The notes under the pieces are model-generated. The model searched no databases and was not told where the DNA came from. It saw nothing but the letters and a program-made list of their open reading frames with translations. Source: Cacajao melanocephalus (lineage: Eukaryota > Chordata > Mammalia > Primates > Pitheciidae). From it: 64,000 bases of DNA. Both the position numbers and the translations under genes were made by a program. Where the stretch lies: the NCBI GenBank assembly GCA_963573385.1, contig CAUYLG010033144.1:1-64000 (forward strand), written 5' to 3'. Position 1 is the first letter of the stretch, and each line of letters begins with the position of its first letter. Shown one piece after another: positions 23,600 through 38,294 of the stretch.

Positions 23600-24150
23600 G
23601 TTTTTGTTTTCTTTTACAGCATTTCAGATTGTAGTACCTCTAGCCAAAAATGCAACAGTTTAATGCTACAGTTACACCTAGTAATTCAGCTTTCTCATTT
23701 GACAATGCAGACTTAAGATGAGTTTAATGTTTGTCAAGTTCCATAAACAGATGCTTTTATCTTACAGAGAAGACATCATTGCAGTTTTTTCTGTTTGTTA
23801 AGTCTGGTGATTATTTAAATGCTCCACCAAAAACGATCTAGATTACAATTTTTGTTTAGAAATTCTAAAAATGTAATTAAATCCAAAAATTAACCCAAAT
23901 GAATAGAAATAACTACCATATTTACATAATGTGATTAAAGTTTGTAGACTTTCTCACGATGCCAGGTAGCCTTCAGTTGTTGAAAAACAAAAACACAGAA
24001 TGGCCTGGATTGTCTTCATGTCTAGGATTTTAGCCATATTTAAAGCTGCAACTTTTTACTCAGTTTGTGGGAGCGAGAGAGTAGGAGAAGTGATAGGAGG
24101 TACTTTTGTTGGAAAAACCATATTGAACTGTAACGTGCTAACTTCCACAG

Positions 24151-24233
24151 ATAAAAGTGGAACCAGTCGCTCTGGCCCCGAGTCCAGTTATCCCCAGATT
24201 AACTCTCCGAGTCGGTGCTGGCCAAGACAAGAT
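24151..24233 (+). CDS. TAF3: TAF3 short exon linking charged region to Pro-rich linker
   Basis: This 83-bp exon encodes IKVEPVALAPSPVIPRLTL and then RVGAGQDK plus two bases of an Ile codon that is finished in the next exon. It continues exactly from HKHEK at the end of the previous exon, which matches the TAF3 family order. The donor GAT/GTAAGTA is strong. The acceptor CTTCCACAG has a weak pyrimidine tract. Because 83 is not a multiple of three, leaving this exon out would shift the frame and remove the PHD finger. IKVEP fits the SUMO-acceptor consensus (hydrophobic-K-x-E), so its Lys is a possible modification site; that is inference only. Confidence 0.95.
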
Positions 24234-25774
24234 GTAAGTATAAACGTTTTGAATCAGAGTGAAACAAATGAAACTTAACCTTCTCTACCCTTTCCTAATG
24301 GACTTACAACTCCACAAGCTTCTCCCAGGTATGAACATGCAGGGTCAAGCTTTGTTTTTACAACTCTTCGTTTTCAAGTTTTTATTGGTTTCTTCCACAG
24401 AGTAAATGCTTTTCACTTTATTTAACATAGAGGATTGTTTTTTCTTGTTCTTGTTCTTTTTTAAAGACTAGTGCCTGACATTATTTCTGGATAGTGTTTA
24501 AGGTCCCAGTTTATTTGAAAAATAAGAAACTGTACTGAATGGACTCACTGCCACATTACACCCAGGTGGATGCAGTGTTACACTTTCTCAAGTACATAGT
24601 ATCTATCACAATGACGAAGAACAAAGATTCTCTTTTTGCTCAGATGGCACATGGTTTTATTCTGTACCTGTAAAGCAAAGATACGCCAAAGGCTTGGAGA
24701 GACACTACGTAATAGTCGCAACTGATGTCTTAGTTCACTCTTTTTTTTAAGAGAGCACTAGAAATGTAAACCCCACGTTTTCTGTTTATTCGTCTTAATT
24801 TCCATGGAATCATCATATCAACCCACTGGTCTTTATGTTTAATCTGTTGGATATTTTTCTTTTATTTATTTTTTGGGGAAGCATTAAGGCCTACAATGCT
24901 CTTACCTGATCCTATTAAGGTAATGAAACATTGCGGGTTTTTTTGTTTTTAACTCACGTTGAAAATAATTCTCCTTGTTCCAAAAGCATATTGTGCATCA
25001 TTTAAATAAAATACACAAGATAAAAATACTGCAACCTTATTTTTTCCCATTAAGCCTGAAAATGCAGTTTGCATTGCAATCAAATACTGTGTTGAAAATA
25101 GGCTTACAAGGCATTCCTTTTACATTCAATTTTAGCCATAGAAGTGAGAGTAGGAGGCATGACTTTATTTAGTAGATAGAGGACAGAAAATTTGGTTTGT
25201 ATTTTCAGTGGTTCATTTCATCTTAAAAGTTACGTGTATCGATACTGTTGCTTCTATCAATTCCATGTGTGGTGTAAAGAAAAAGTCCAGCATGATTCTG
25301 AGGAATGTGAGCAGAGAGGCAACTTTGTTTTCCAGGAGAGTGTGTATGCCTCTGAAAATTTAAAGGAGAAAATCCAGATGGCTTCTGTTTTTCTCACCTA
25401 TATTTTCTGGATAATTTCTACATTACTCTTTTTGGTTGTGCCAGTAGAGACCTAGGAAATGCAACAAAAATACTGTGGATTCAGTGCTTTTTAAACCAGA
25501 TACCTGGGATACCTAGTACCCCTGTCTTACCGACAGAAGTTTGAATAATGTCCTCATCCCTTAAACAGCAGAGCTCAGAGAAGACCCAACCAAAGTAACT
25601 CTTCCTTCTCCATGCAAATTCTGCATTTGGTCTCATTTCTCTAAGAGGAAGATGTTGTTATTCATCATTCAACAAGTATTTTTCTCCTGCCGTTCATAGT
25701 TATTCCCATTTCTCAGTAGCTCAGCATTACTTAATCTTGACTCCCACACAGAAGTTTGGCCTGCTAACTAAGGT

Positions 25775-25960
<186 letters not shown>

Positions 25961-26414
25961 GATAGTTATATTCAACTCACCTACCCTTAAGCATCTTTTA
26001 TTCATTCTATTGACTATTTATTGTACTGTCCCCTCTCAATAAACCACTCATACACCTGAGATATTGAAAGATGTGAGAAATAAATCCCATTTGTCTGGAA
26101 CAAAATGTCCAGTATCCGGGAAATTATAATACCCAGGTATTCTAGACAAATTGCCCTTGAAAGCATATTATATATCATGTAAACTTTCAGATATGTAGGT
26201 AAGACCCCCATGTTATGTGAAGGATTAATCATTTGACCAAAGGCAGATGCAAGAAAATCCTTAAAATGAACGAAGAGATAAATGAAGTGAAATAGATTAC
26301 GTTTTAAATTTAAATAGAGTGAGAAAGAAAGAGGACTAAGTCACATAGCAATAGAATTTTATGTAAAGACTTATTCAGTAAAGTGCTTTTTGTGGGGCAG
26401 GGGTGGTGAGAGGA

Positions 26415-26560
26415 AGCTTCTAAATCAGAGGTCAGCAAATGATGGCCCATGGGCCAAATCCAGGCCACTGCCTGTTTTCTGTGACCTGCAAGCTAAGAAT
26501 GTGTTTTATATTTCTTGGTGGCTGAAAGAAATTAAAAGAAGAATGTATTAGGACACATGA
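26415..26560 (-). mobile_element. Fossil DNA transposon, hAT-Charlie-like fragment
   Basis: It starts CAGAGGTCAGCAAATGATGG and continues GCCCATGGGCCAAATCCAGG and CTGCCTGTTTTCTGTGACC. This is the opposite end of the same element family as at 8457; the shared terminal CAGnGGTCAGCAAA fits terminal inverted repeats. Confidence 0.6.
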
Positions 26561-28925
26561 AAATTATAGAACATTTCAAATTTCAGTGATCTTCCGTGTT
26601 TGTCGGATGGTACATGGCTTAGTCCACAGTGATAATGGAGAAGGAGGTGACAGATTCCTGTCAATGTGCCTGTGGTTACCCAGTTTCCACACACCTGGGG
26701 CGGGGGAATAATACTCTTTTGAAGTGAAATTAATGAGCAGACTGGGATTCAAAAGGGGGAGTTTGAATAGTCCAAAGGGGTATTTATTGCTGAAGAACAG
26801 GCAGAATCATCTTTTGAAATTAGGAGAAATGAAAAAGCTTTACAGGGTTCAAATTATACCCGTTGGAAGATATTTAAGACAATATTTAATCTGAGTCTTA
26901 AATAAAGCAGTTATGTCTTCTGCCCTTGATCCAGAAAAGTACTTTGAGCTTGGATTGTTTCCTCTGTTCTCATTATTGTTCCTTGAAGCAAGACAGGAAT
27001 AACTTGTTTTTCTCTTGATTTCACATTCCTGGAAACTGTATTCTAAAGGAGTCTATGGTGAGTCCAGGACCTCCTCCTGATAGTGTTAAAATTCAAGATG
27101 ACTTTCCAAGGACTCAGATTCCTTTAACAGGTCTTCCACTAATGGGTGTCCAGTGTTCCCCATAGTCTATGTTGAAGATAAAACCAAAACCTTAACCCTG
27201 AAATTACAGTGTCAACACCTAGAAACAACATATTTAGATGAATTGCTGAAAGATTTGGGCCAGCCTAGCAGAAGCCTTGCCTTGATGCTGGGATAGCAAG
27301 TAAGTTTCAGCTTGCCTCTGGAACTCTGTTGACGGGATCCTGAGGTCCCACCTGGACTTGGGGCTGGGGGCAAGGTAAGTGCGGCGGCCACCATGGAGGG
27401 CAGGGCAAGCAGCAAAGGGGGCACCGGGTTATTTGTCCTCCCCATCTTACTATGTATTGAGTTTGGTCATTTTGAGCAAGTGTAGGTAGAGTTGGCTAAC
27501 TTACAGCATTCATCCTTTTACTCGTTTCTGTCAAGACAATAGGAGCAAGGTAATGCGATGGATTTTAGGGACAGGGACTGTTTGGATGGAATTGTCAGGA
27601 AACAAGTGGCAGAATAGGGCCTGCACCTCTTCTATAAAGCTCAAATTCAGTTTCACCTTTGTGAAAAGAGGTGACACATTGATAAAGTATTAAGAAAAAA
27701 TATAATATAAATTTGCATAAAGATTTTGGGATGAATGCAGGGTAGCGGAATAAGCATTCTTCCCCTCAAATTCCTCAAATGTCTCTTTTGCTGCTGTCTT
27801 CCCCCAAGGACTAAAGAGGAAACCTCCACCCTCTTCCATCTACTCACCCACCCTTGCCCTCAGGCAAGGGGTCCCTCTGCCCAGGTCCGTTGTGAGCAAC
27901 ATCTCCTCCTCCTGCTCTCAGAACACTCCTGCCTTTATCAGCAAGTGCCAGAGAAGAGGTGACTGGTTGGGCCCCTCCAGACATCCCATCAAGCTTGGTC
28001 ATGTTTTCTCTAATTAATATCTCATAATATATTTGATCAGGTGATACAGGAACATTTGAGATGCCTTTTGGAGAACAATATTGTTACCAATGGTAATTCT
28101 AAATTCCCCTTGAGAGTTCATAGTAGATATTCTGTTTAACAAATATAACTCCTTTTGCAAAATATGCAAATTATGTCAAGATATTTTTCAGGAACCACTT
28201 TATCTCTGGCATTAGAGTTTTCTTTCTGCTGACATTTTGCTTTCCAGTGGCAAGTGGATTGATCTCTTACAATTCAGTGACTTCATCATTTATCAGTCCT
28301 CATCCTAATGGAAGTGCTGAAAATGTGATGTTTTTAATAGTTGTAATGTCTGAATTTTTTCTACGTACAATGAAAATGAGAGCTAAAGCTTTGTTTGGTA
28401 ATCATCTTTAAAAACAATATTAATAGACACTTGTCTTTGAATGATCTAAACTTTTCCAGTTAATGCTTTCTGACAATAGAAGTAGAGAGTAATCATGGCC
28501 AGTCACAAAAATAGTCATTTAAAATATTTTTAAGGAAAATAAACATTTTATATTTTAAAATATAGCTGGATTTAGCCAAATGACAGTCAACAGAGTGAAA
28601 CTTGTAGCTGTATTTTAGGTAAAAATTCCTTAAATAATATCTAAAGCTCTGGATATGATTTTGTCTATGGAAAAAAAAAGAAAGAAAAATAATATCAAAT
28701 GGTTTTTATCCTACTTCCTGAATTTTCCTTTGTATACTTGAGGTTTTTATTCATATATAATTTTTTTTCCAGTCTAAACAAATTTAGTGGAAAGTAAAGA
28801 GTATATATAGTACAGTCGGAAATAGAAATAGATCTTCTTCCCTAAGATCAAGGGAAGAAAAAATGAGCAAATGATAGTATGTCAAATATGATCATGCCTT
28901 CCCAGCAGTAAGGGCAAAAAGTGTG

Positions 28926-29305
<380 letters not shown>

Positions 29306-30282
29306 TTTTTTTAATAAAGGAAGATGTCTCAGTTTCTCAAGAGAGACAAGTTTTCAAGGCACTAAATTTAAAAATTAACTTCCATGTGGGAGCAGATGAC
29401 AAGGACAGAGTCTTCCACAGCAGTTTTTATAGGTGACCCAAAGGCATTTTTCGTTGACTTTCCCACACTTCCAAGAGGGAATCCTGAAAGAACAGCCCAG
29501 TGCTGACAGCTCTTAAGCGCCTCTTCATCTCTAGTGGAAACACTCGTATTTCCTTTTCAGTGCTGTGTTAATCCAGTCTCTTGGTGGCAAGTAACAGAAA
29601 CCCAAATCAAACCAGCTTAGACGGAAAAACAGTAGGGGTGCATGTGACTTGAGTGGGGCCGCCTGCAGGCTCACTGAGTATCCTAGGGCCCTGCCTGCTC
29701 TCCTCATCTGGCCTCCTCGGGAGCAGAGGTGGTCCCGGCCACTTAGGCCGATGTGATTCTTGGTGCTCACAGTCCCTGGCGAAGCCCCACTTCCCGGGCC
29801 TCCAGTATCAGTCCCCATGAAGGGCTTAGCTTCAGCAGCCCCCATGGTAGGGAGGCTGCCCCGTCTAAAGGGGAAGTGGTAGGTTCCTGAAGGAAAGGAG
29901 GGCTCACACCAGAATAAGGGGCGAGAGGCAGGCAAAGGCAATGGATATGTTTTATTTTAGTTAGAAAAAGGCAGTCAGTTTTGCATTTTTATAAAAATGT
30001 GCTGGGGAGGCAAGGCAAAGAACCTAGTTGGTGTACAAAAGGATACTTTAGATGTAAAGTTTGGGAGCATTCCAGAACGTCATCCTGCCAGGCTTGGAAG
30101 GCCTTTTGCTTTTCTGTTTTTAATGTTTCCCTCCTAATAAAACTGTCTGCTTTTGATTAAAAAAAATACGCATACAAAAAAAGATTAAAGAATGTTGGTA
30201 GTTTTATTTTTCCCTGGTTAACTTGCTGCTGAAACTGAAACATTTCATAGGTATTTTGCCTACATTAAAAGCTAAACATCAC

Positions 30283-30440
30283 GCGCTGGACGTGGTGATG
30301 CGCACCTGTACTCCCAACTACGCGGGAGGCTGAGGTGGGAGGATTGCTTGAGCCCGGGAGTTCAGGGAGTTGGCATTGTGCTGCTGCACTCCAGCCTGGC
30401 AGATAGAGTAAGACCCTGTCTCAAATAAATAAATAGCAAA
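30283..30440 (+). mobile_element. Alu right arm (J-like)
   Basis: Only a right arm is seen: GGACGTGGTGATGCGCACC, ACGCGGGAGGCTGAGGTGG, TGCACTCCAGCCTGGCAGAT and a CAAATAAATAAATAG tail. The middle is shortened. Confidence 0.85.
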
Positions 30441-32347
30441 ATAACAATGACAAAAAAAGAATTTTAAGTATGATTGTGGTAAAGTTCATAAGGGACATTT
30501 AACATTTTCAAATGACTGTATTTAAAATTTTCAAATGACGTTTTTTTAATGCTAGGGAAAGACACTAAATTACCAGTGAAATTTCCTAGCTGCTGAACCA
30601 CTGCAGCAAAGGTTGTGGGTTTTATACGTCATTCTTGCTACCTCACTGCACTTATAAATTCAGCAGTCCCTAACCCATGCATCTCAGTTATCATTCCAGG
30701 CCACATCCAAGAGGAAGCAAAGTGGTCTTATTCAGGTCTTCATCCCTTTTCTGATTTTTCCAGAAAAGGGCTTTTTGACTTCCTTGTGTTACTGTCTTAT
30801 TTTTACTGCCTAGAATAATGACAAAGTCTCTAAATGTAACTTTTACCCCAGCACAATACTGTTTATTCATTAACACCAAAGATGCAATAGGTTTACTAGA
30901 AAAAAATAGTAAACTGTCAGAGAAAGTGGCTTTAGGTTTTCAGAAATACTTTTACTACACAGTAAAACAAGTGGAGAGATTATAATCAAAGCATTTCCAT
31001 CTTACTTGTAAACAATTACAGCAGTTCTTACATAGATGCCACATTAGAAGACTCAGGAAAATTTACTGGATTCCATTCTAATGCAATTAGAGCTAATTTT
31101 GTTCTTTAAATGAATAAAAGGTCAGCTAGTAAATCTAGCTTATCTTGAGTCCAGACTTCAATAAATTGTTTTATTTAATTTGTTGTAAAAGATCTTATCC
31201 TTAATGGGTCCAGGTCTTATTAGTTCACTTAGGTTTTAAAATATTTATGACCACCTTTTTAGATATGATTTGAATGATAGTTGGAAACTTTCTCTCCACA
31301 GTGTTATCAAGGTCCATGATCACTAATTGAGTGAATATAGGAAGGTACTTAAGATTCATTATCTAGAAAAAGCTGATGTGAACTTTCAGAATTTAAATGT
31401 TCCTTAACCTGTGACAGGCAGAGATAATTTAGCTATATCATGGAAACCTTTTGGATAGTATCTGATTATAATTTCTCCTAAAGATCAAACTACTCACACT
31501 TCTGGCATTAAAAAAAAGAATATGTTCCTCCAGATGGAAACACTTAGGCACTCTTATTACCAACAACATGGAGCATTTCAATCCTTTGCATTCTGTTACT
31601 TCCTGTTATGTTATGAGCCTATACTATATTCAGATACTTACATAAAGAATGCACTGCATGGCGCAACCTTCCTTTTCTTCTCCCACACCTGCCTGTGTAG
31701 CTTACAGAGTCATGTCACTGCAGGACTGCTATCATTTAGAATATGTGCAGCCTTTTTTAATGTGGTGGCCACAAGTCTCAGCACGTGGAACTGCCTTGCC
31801 ACATTACCCTGGCTGACTGGACTTGTCTTTTGGGTTCCAAACCCGTCATATCCCCGTGGCTTGTCATCTAGGCTCTAGGAAAGAGCGTGTGTCTAAGGTC
31901 AGCCCTCCTCAGCTGCTGCCTCCATTCCCACCTTTCCTGACCCGGCTGGAAGTTCAATCCCTGTGTTAGCTCCTCTCCTCTGTGTCTTCCTCTTCTTTTT
32001 TCTCATTTTTGTCCAGCCGTTCATTCTCCTGCCCTAACCCTCCTCACCTTCATCAGCCTTCTGCCATGTGAGAAGGCGGCTATGTAATGTCTGCTTTTCA
32101 TTCTGCTTCTCAAAATGTATTCTTTAGTTGTACTTTCTTCCAGTTTTTCGCTCCTAAATCCTCTGCTTTCTGGTTTCTGCCCTAGAAACTTCTCTGCAGC
32201 TTCTCGTTAAGATCATTAGATGCTTCTCAATTCCCAGATCCAGAGTACATGCAGCAGCTCTTATTGTACAAACCCTCTTTGCTGTTTGGACACTGTCTCC
32301 TAAGCCCTTTCAGAAACTTTCTGTTCCTTTGATTGTCATGACACTAG

Positions 32348-32690
<343 letters not shown>

Positions 32691-33539
32691 CTCTCATTCC
32701 CTCTTACCATTGATTCCTTTTGTTTTTCTTTTATGGACTCCTTTTGCTTTCCCTGCTTTTCTTCTTGCCCTTGGTACGTTAACTCTGTTTCTTCTTTGTA
32801 AATGTTCTCATTTTCTCTTTAGGTTTGTTATGCAATGGTGATTGCCATTTCTTTATTACCAACTCAGATTTCTCCCCCAAGATTCAGACTAATCTGCCCA
32901 GTTACTAGAAAGTTCTGCCTGGGTGAACCAGCAGCACCTCAAAAATAGCATTTCCAAAATTGAACTCAGCATTATTTCCCCCAGTGTGGTTCTTCTCCTT
33001 ATGTTTCCTTTATGTTGATGATGAGAGCAGTGCCTCCATTTTCAAGCTATTTCGAGCATTAGGGTAACTTGAATGAAGGCAAAAACTATCTGATTTAATA
33101 GAATTGGGGGATTTTCATTATATTATAGTATCAGACTGGATGTTCTGCAAACAAAGATAAATGTCTTCTTAGCTCCAGAAATTTCCCAAACTGAACAAAA
33201 CCAAGGGAAGAGAAAGGCCTTGTCTTAGAAGTCTCCTTTCATATTCACTTGAACTCTCAGCATCTTTTAACTTCCACTCAGCGTCATCAAGCTTGGCTCT
33301 CTCCTCCTTGTCTAGACACAAATGGTCAGATCAGTAGTAGCGGATGAGAGGAAGAAGTCTGTATCCTTATTCACAGGGATCCGTAACTCACCACAAGCAA
33401 AGATACCTTCAGCTAAGAAATGGGAAAAAAGGTTATGTAGCTAGGATTTTAATAAATGAAGATTACATAAGAAGATCTGAGAAACAGACACTTAAAACTC
33501 TGATCAGGACATAATAGGCCTTCACAGAACAGAATAACT

Positions 33540-34080
33540 GCTTCAAAATATGTAACCTAGAAAGCAAAAGTTTCCCCCTAATCTCACCCTTCCCTGAGTT
33601 AATCACTGCTGACTGTCCCGTGGGTATTTCAGCAATTTTTATAAAAACAAATTAGAGGCTGGATGTGGTGACTCATGCCTATAATCCTAGCACTTTAGAA
33701 GGCCAAGGCAAACCAATCACTTGAGCCCAGGAGTTCAAGACCAGCCTGGACAACATGGCGAGACCCTGTCTCTACAAAAAATAGAAAAATTAGCCCGGCA
33801 TGGTGGCATGCGCCTTTAGTCCCAAGTACTCAGGAGACTGAGGCGGGAAGATCACTTGAGGCCGGGAAGTCAAGGCTGCAGCTGAGTCATGGTCATGCCA
33901 CTGCATAACAGATAAAGAAACAACATCTTCTTATACAGATTTTTTTGTTTTTTCAAATGTTACTAGGTCAAAGAATGTAAACATTTCAAATGTTTAAGAG
34001 ATTATTATGCCTAATTATCTTCCAAAAGGCTGTACCAATCAAATTTTCACCAGCAGTACGTGAGAATGAAATGACCGTAT
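33540..34080. mobile_element. Ancient L1M-like 3'-region fossil, split by an AluJ
   Basis: Flanks of the Alu at 33657-33908 resemble the 3' part of old L1M elements: TTTCCCCCTAATCTCACCC before it, and CTTCCAAAAGGCTGTACCAA with CACCAGCAGTACGTGAGAAT after it. The assignment rests on remembered consensus features. Confidence 0.55.
33657..33908 (+). mobile_element. Alu (J-like), 3'-truncated
   Basis: The head is GGCTGGATGTGGTGACTC and the J-like GATCACTTGAGGCCGGGA lies in the right arm. The element ends at CATGCCACTGCATAACAG without a CCAGCCTGG segment or an A-tail. Confidence 0.88.
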
Positions 34081-34549
34081 ATTTAAGAAGAATTAGTGAA
34101 ATCTGATGGTTCTAAAATTATACAAGACTCTAGGCAACTACCAGTGATTTTACATGAAAAGCTAGATCTATTCTTCTCCCTCATGGACCTGTGAGTTCAT
34201 TTTATGGAAATCCTTTCTTCTTTGGGGGAAGCTGTTGGTTGAAGAATAGTTAACATACTGATTCAGGCAATTCCCAGGTCTCTTCTGAAATCTGTAGGTC
34301 CTTGGTGCTGGCTCCATCTCTGGTGAGTTTTTCTTCATTAAGCGCTTTACTCATGTAAACATAATACTACAGAGAAGTGTTTCCTCTGTGACAGTGTTTG
34401 TGCTTTGGAATACATATACAAAATTCATCTGTGAAGGAACCTGGGAAATATTATGAATTTATTCATGTTTATAAGTAACCGATGTTTAAAAACAGTGTTT
34501 AAGGCCAATATATTTGATGTTGTTGCTGCTATTAAATCAGGGTTCTCAG

Positions 34550-35138
34550 GGCTGATGGTGGCTCATGCCTATAGTATCAGCGCTGTGGGAGGATCGTTTG
34601 AGGCCAGGTGTTTGAGACTAGTTTGGATGACATAGCCAGACCGTGTCTCCACAAAATATTAAGTTAGCTGGGGCCGGGCATGGTGGCTCACCCTGTGATC
34701 CCAGCAACTTGGGAGGCTGAGGCAAGCAGACCAGTTGAGGTCAGGAGTTCGAGACCAGCCTGGCCAATGTGGTGAAACCCCTTCTCTACTAAAAATACAA
34801 AAATTAGCCTGGTGTGGTGGTTCGTACCTGTAATCCCAGCTACTCAGGAGGTTGAGTCAGGAAAAACGCTTGAACCCAAGAGGTGGAGGTTTCAGTGAGC
34901 CAAGATCACAGCACTGCACTTCAGACCTGGTTGACAGAGCGAGACCGTGTCTCAAAAAACAAAACAAAAAAGCCAGACCTGATGATGTGCACCTGTAGTC
35001 CCAGCCATTTGGAAGGCTGAGGAAGAAGGATCACTTGAGCCCAGGAGTTTGAGGCTACAGTGATCTGTGATCACCACTGCACTCCAGCCTGGACAACAGA
35101 GTGAGACTGTCTCAAAAAAAAAAAAAAAAAAAAAAAAA
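34550..35138 (+). mobile_element. Outer AluJ split by an inserted AluS (nested pair)
   Basis: The left arm of an older Alu (34550-34671) stops in its middle linker at AAGTTAGCTGG. The same Alu resumes at about 34971 with AGCCAGACCTGATGATGTGC and runs to a 24-A tail ending 35138. The gap is filled exactly by a complete second Alu. Confidence 0.9.
34672..34970 (+). mobile_element. Inner AluS inserted into an AluJ
   Basis: A full Alu from GGCCGGGCATGGTGGCTC to an AAAAAACAAAACAAAAAA tail, inserted in the A-rich linker of the outer Alu. S-type features include CAGTTGAGGTCAGGAGTTCG. Confidence 0.92.
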
Positions 35139-35748
35139 TCAAGATTATCAAGTAGGAATTTTTTTTATAGTACTCCTCTTTTTTGGTAATAAGTATTATA
35201 AATCCTTGTGTAAAATGATACATTGTTTGTACTTTGCACTTAAAAGTTTATTTTTATATAAATACCACAGTAAAAATTTTGCCTGTTAAAAAAAATATGT
35301 GACCTATTTGTTGCCTGCTTTTTAGGCATCATACAGATTATTTCCCGGTGTTTTGTAAAATATATTTTATCAGACTCAGCTTTGCCCGAAGTGGTGGCAG
35401 AGATGGTCTATTGTAAATTCAAGCACATGATCTACCAAGATTTTAACCCGGAGGAAATGGGCCCCAAAGTCCCAGGAACAAGTTCTCAGTGGCCTGGCTG
35501 AGATCATGTGACCAGCCTCAATCAATCACTGTGCCCGCGGAGACACGGTGGCTCTGACTGGCGGGGCGCATGTGTGCCGCTTGGAAGTAGAGGTAGGATA
35601 AAGCCCACTCAGACCCTATGGACAGAAAAGGGAAAGGAGAGAGGGCTGAAGGCAGGGGCAGGGCAAATATGTGCTACACAGAACCAGGCAATCCCAGCAG
35701 ACATCCCGAGCCTGGACCTTCTGGCATGCTGAATGCTAGAGGCCGTTG

Positions 35749-35752
<4 letters not shown>

Positions 35753-35801
<49 letters not shown>

Positions 35802-35819
35802 TTATTTATTTATTTATTT
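35753..35819. repeat. (TA)n followed by (TTTA)n microsatellite
   Basis: About 22 TA units are followed by about 5-6 TTTA units. It is likely to be highly variable in length. Confidence 0.95.
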
Positions 35820-35919
35820 CGTGGTGCTAAGAAACATCTATATGCATTATTTATTTGTGAATCGTTCCTTCCATAAATTGTGTTGCTGTTTTAAATTTCC
35901 TATGAAATATGTTTTTGTT

Positions 35920-36224
35920 TGTTTGTTTGAGATGGAGTCTTACTCTGTCGCCAGGCTGGTGTGCAATGGTGATCTCGGCTCACTGCAACCTCCGCCTCCC
36001 AGGTTCAAGCAATTCCCCTGCCTCAGCCTCCCGGTAGCTGAGGACTACAGGATAGCTGGGACTACAAGAGAATGCCACCACACCCAGCTAATTTTTAGGA
36101 TTTTAGTAGAGATGGGGTTGTGGGGTTGTGTGGCTAGGTTGGTCTCAATGTCCTGACCTCGTGATCCACCTGCCTCGGCCTCCCAAAGTGCTGGGATTAC
36201 AGGCATGAGCCACCACGCCTAGCC
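35920..36224 (-). mobile_element. Alu, full length, with small internal duplications
   Basis: A reverse-complement Alu in which the AGCTGnGGACTAC segment and the GGGGTTGTG segment each appear twice in tandem (near 36035-36070 and 36113-36130). Confidence 0.92.
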
Positions 36225-37453
36225 CAAAAATATGTTTTTAAGTATTGTGATGCTGCATAGTCAAATGTAATATTGTTTGGTTTGGAGTTTCAAATATGTA
36301 AGTCATTGGTAACATTAGCAAGCTTTTCGAAGGAAAACTTTGGAGTTTTCCCACACGGTGCTGTATGCATCGTAGATACTAAAAATTTTTTTGATCGAAA
36401 TTACAAAATTTGTGTTACCTTACTGTATGGGTATATTTAAAAGCTAACATCCTAGTTTCTGGAGATTCTGATCTACCAGTATTTCCCATGCTGAATCATA
36501 AGCTTCAGCATTTCTTTAACAGTATCCCAGCATTTGGTATAAAATCCTTTGACTCCAGATGCAGAGAAAGTTTGTTAGGTAAAAATGAGATGGTGACTGG
36601 TACTGGGCCATCGTCCAAAGATTAAAGCATAATGTTCCTGATATGTGTATTTGAACTCTGTCTGTGGTATCATATACTTATCTGGTTCTATTTTTTATAA
36701 CTGTGCATCTTGAGTATAATAGTTTTCTAAAGTTTGTTATAATTAGAAGATCTTTAAAATTCCCTTTAGAATTGTATTTTTTCTAACAGACCCAGTTATG
36801 TACAGATAACCATATATATTTGTAAGGGATTGTTTTCGTTTCTAGTTTAGACTAGTAGAGCACTTCTGGCTAATGTTCAACATTAATCTTTTTTTGAATA
36901 TATCTCTAATGTATGTTAGAACCCAATTGAGAAAAACCGATTGATCTGTATATGGATATGTGAGTTCCGCTAAAACACTGAGGAACATTGAGAGTCATAA
37001 ATGGCATTAGGATCATTTGTTCTGAATGGAATGAACAGAATGAGTAAATTACAATTGTGAGTGGTAAACGGCCATGTCTTTTCTCATCAAAGCCAAGTGA
37101 GCAAGGCAGAATGTCTGGCTACCTTTTTATTTTTTTTGTCATTTTGTTTATTTGGCTTATGATTTAATACAAGGAAATTTGTTTCTGCCTTATATGGAGG
37201 CTGCTTTCAAAGTACACAGTCAGGGTAAATTTTGAATGACCTCTACATCTTTTTTCTTGCCTTGCTAGCATGACCTATTTTTCAGTATGCATGCATACAT
37301 CTGTAAATCAGTGCATGTGCTGTAAAGTACTGTTATTATATAGTTTTAAAGAAAATACATGAAAAGAAGAAAAATGGCTGTTAAATAGGAAATGCATTTT
37401 AGACTGGCATTTGGCTTATTCTGCTTATTTGTGCTCCCTTTACATCTAAATTA

Positions 37454-37778
<325 letters not shown>

Positions 37779-38192
37779 AAGATTCCCCATCAGTTCAAAG
37801 GTCTCTGCAGGGCCCGTGTTGTTGACATGGGTGGGAGTGGAGCGAGAAGGAAGAGGCGCACGGGAGGCGCGTTAGAGAGCCCTGCTCTGCACCCTTATCC
37901 CACAGCTCTCTGCACGGCAGACGCGCCCTGCCTGCTTGCCACGGGAAACTTCTCTAGCCCTTCTCCACTGTCCTGGATGTTAGAGGCAGAACCTCAAAGA
38001 GACAGAGGGCTAGCACCTAAAACAGCCTCTCAGATGCCTTCAACCCTTTATTAAGACCTTCAAGGTTAGGAGCTGCAGTGACCTTTTCTTTTTTTCTCTA
38101 TTTTAGAATGAACTTTAGTATGAATCTGAAGTCAGTGTAATAATTTCATTAGTCCCTTCTTGCCTCAGAGAAAATTTTGGAAGCTTTCTTAT

Positions 38193-38255
38193 ATACATAC
38201 ATACATATATATGTATATACACACCCACATATATATACATACATATATACACAGC

Positions 38256-38293
<38 letters not shown>
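38193..38293. repeat. Compound (CATA)/(TA)/(GT)n microsatellite
   Basis: Alternating purine-pyrimidine sequence: ATACATACATACATATATAT, then a CA/TA mix, then about 15 GT units (38262-38293). Confidence 0.93.

Positions 38294-38294
<1 letters not shown>

Larger units (their letters stand above)
13148..24150 (+). other. TAF3: TAF3 intron (after the large exon)
   Basis: An 11.0-kb intron with donor GTAAGC and acceptor TTCCACAG. The acceptor has a poor pyrimidine tract: the 30 bases before it are mixed and purine-containing. Contents are MIR fossils (14310, 14975, 15750, 15875, 17605, 20345), a diverged Alu (16342), an A-rich run at 18804-18832, an Alu with a TA tail (21222), and a GT microsatellite with an Alu (23273-23599). 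The remainder is AT-rich with no exon that I can support. Confidence 0.85.

Noticed and set aside
24136..24142. TGCTAAC as the branch point of exon 4
   Set aside because: Its branch A would be only about 9 bases from the AG, too close for normal use.
25192..25455. 87-codon frame with a hydrophobic end
   Set aside because: Short, intronic, no recognised domain, no splice or homology support; length is within chance.
35618..35830. Open frame with Tyr-Ile repeats
   Set aside because: Translation of the (TA)n microsatellite.
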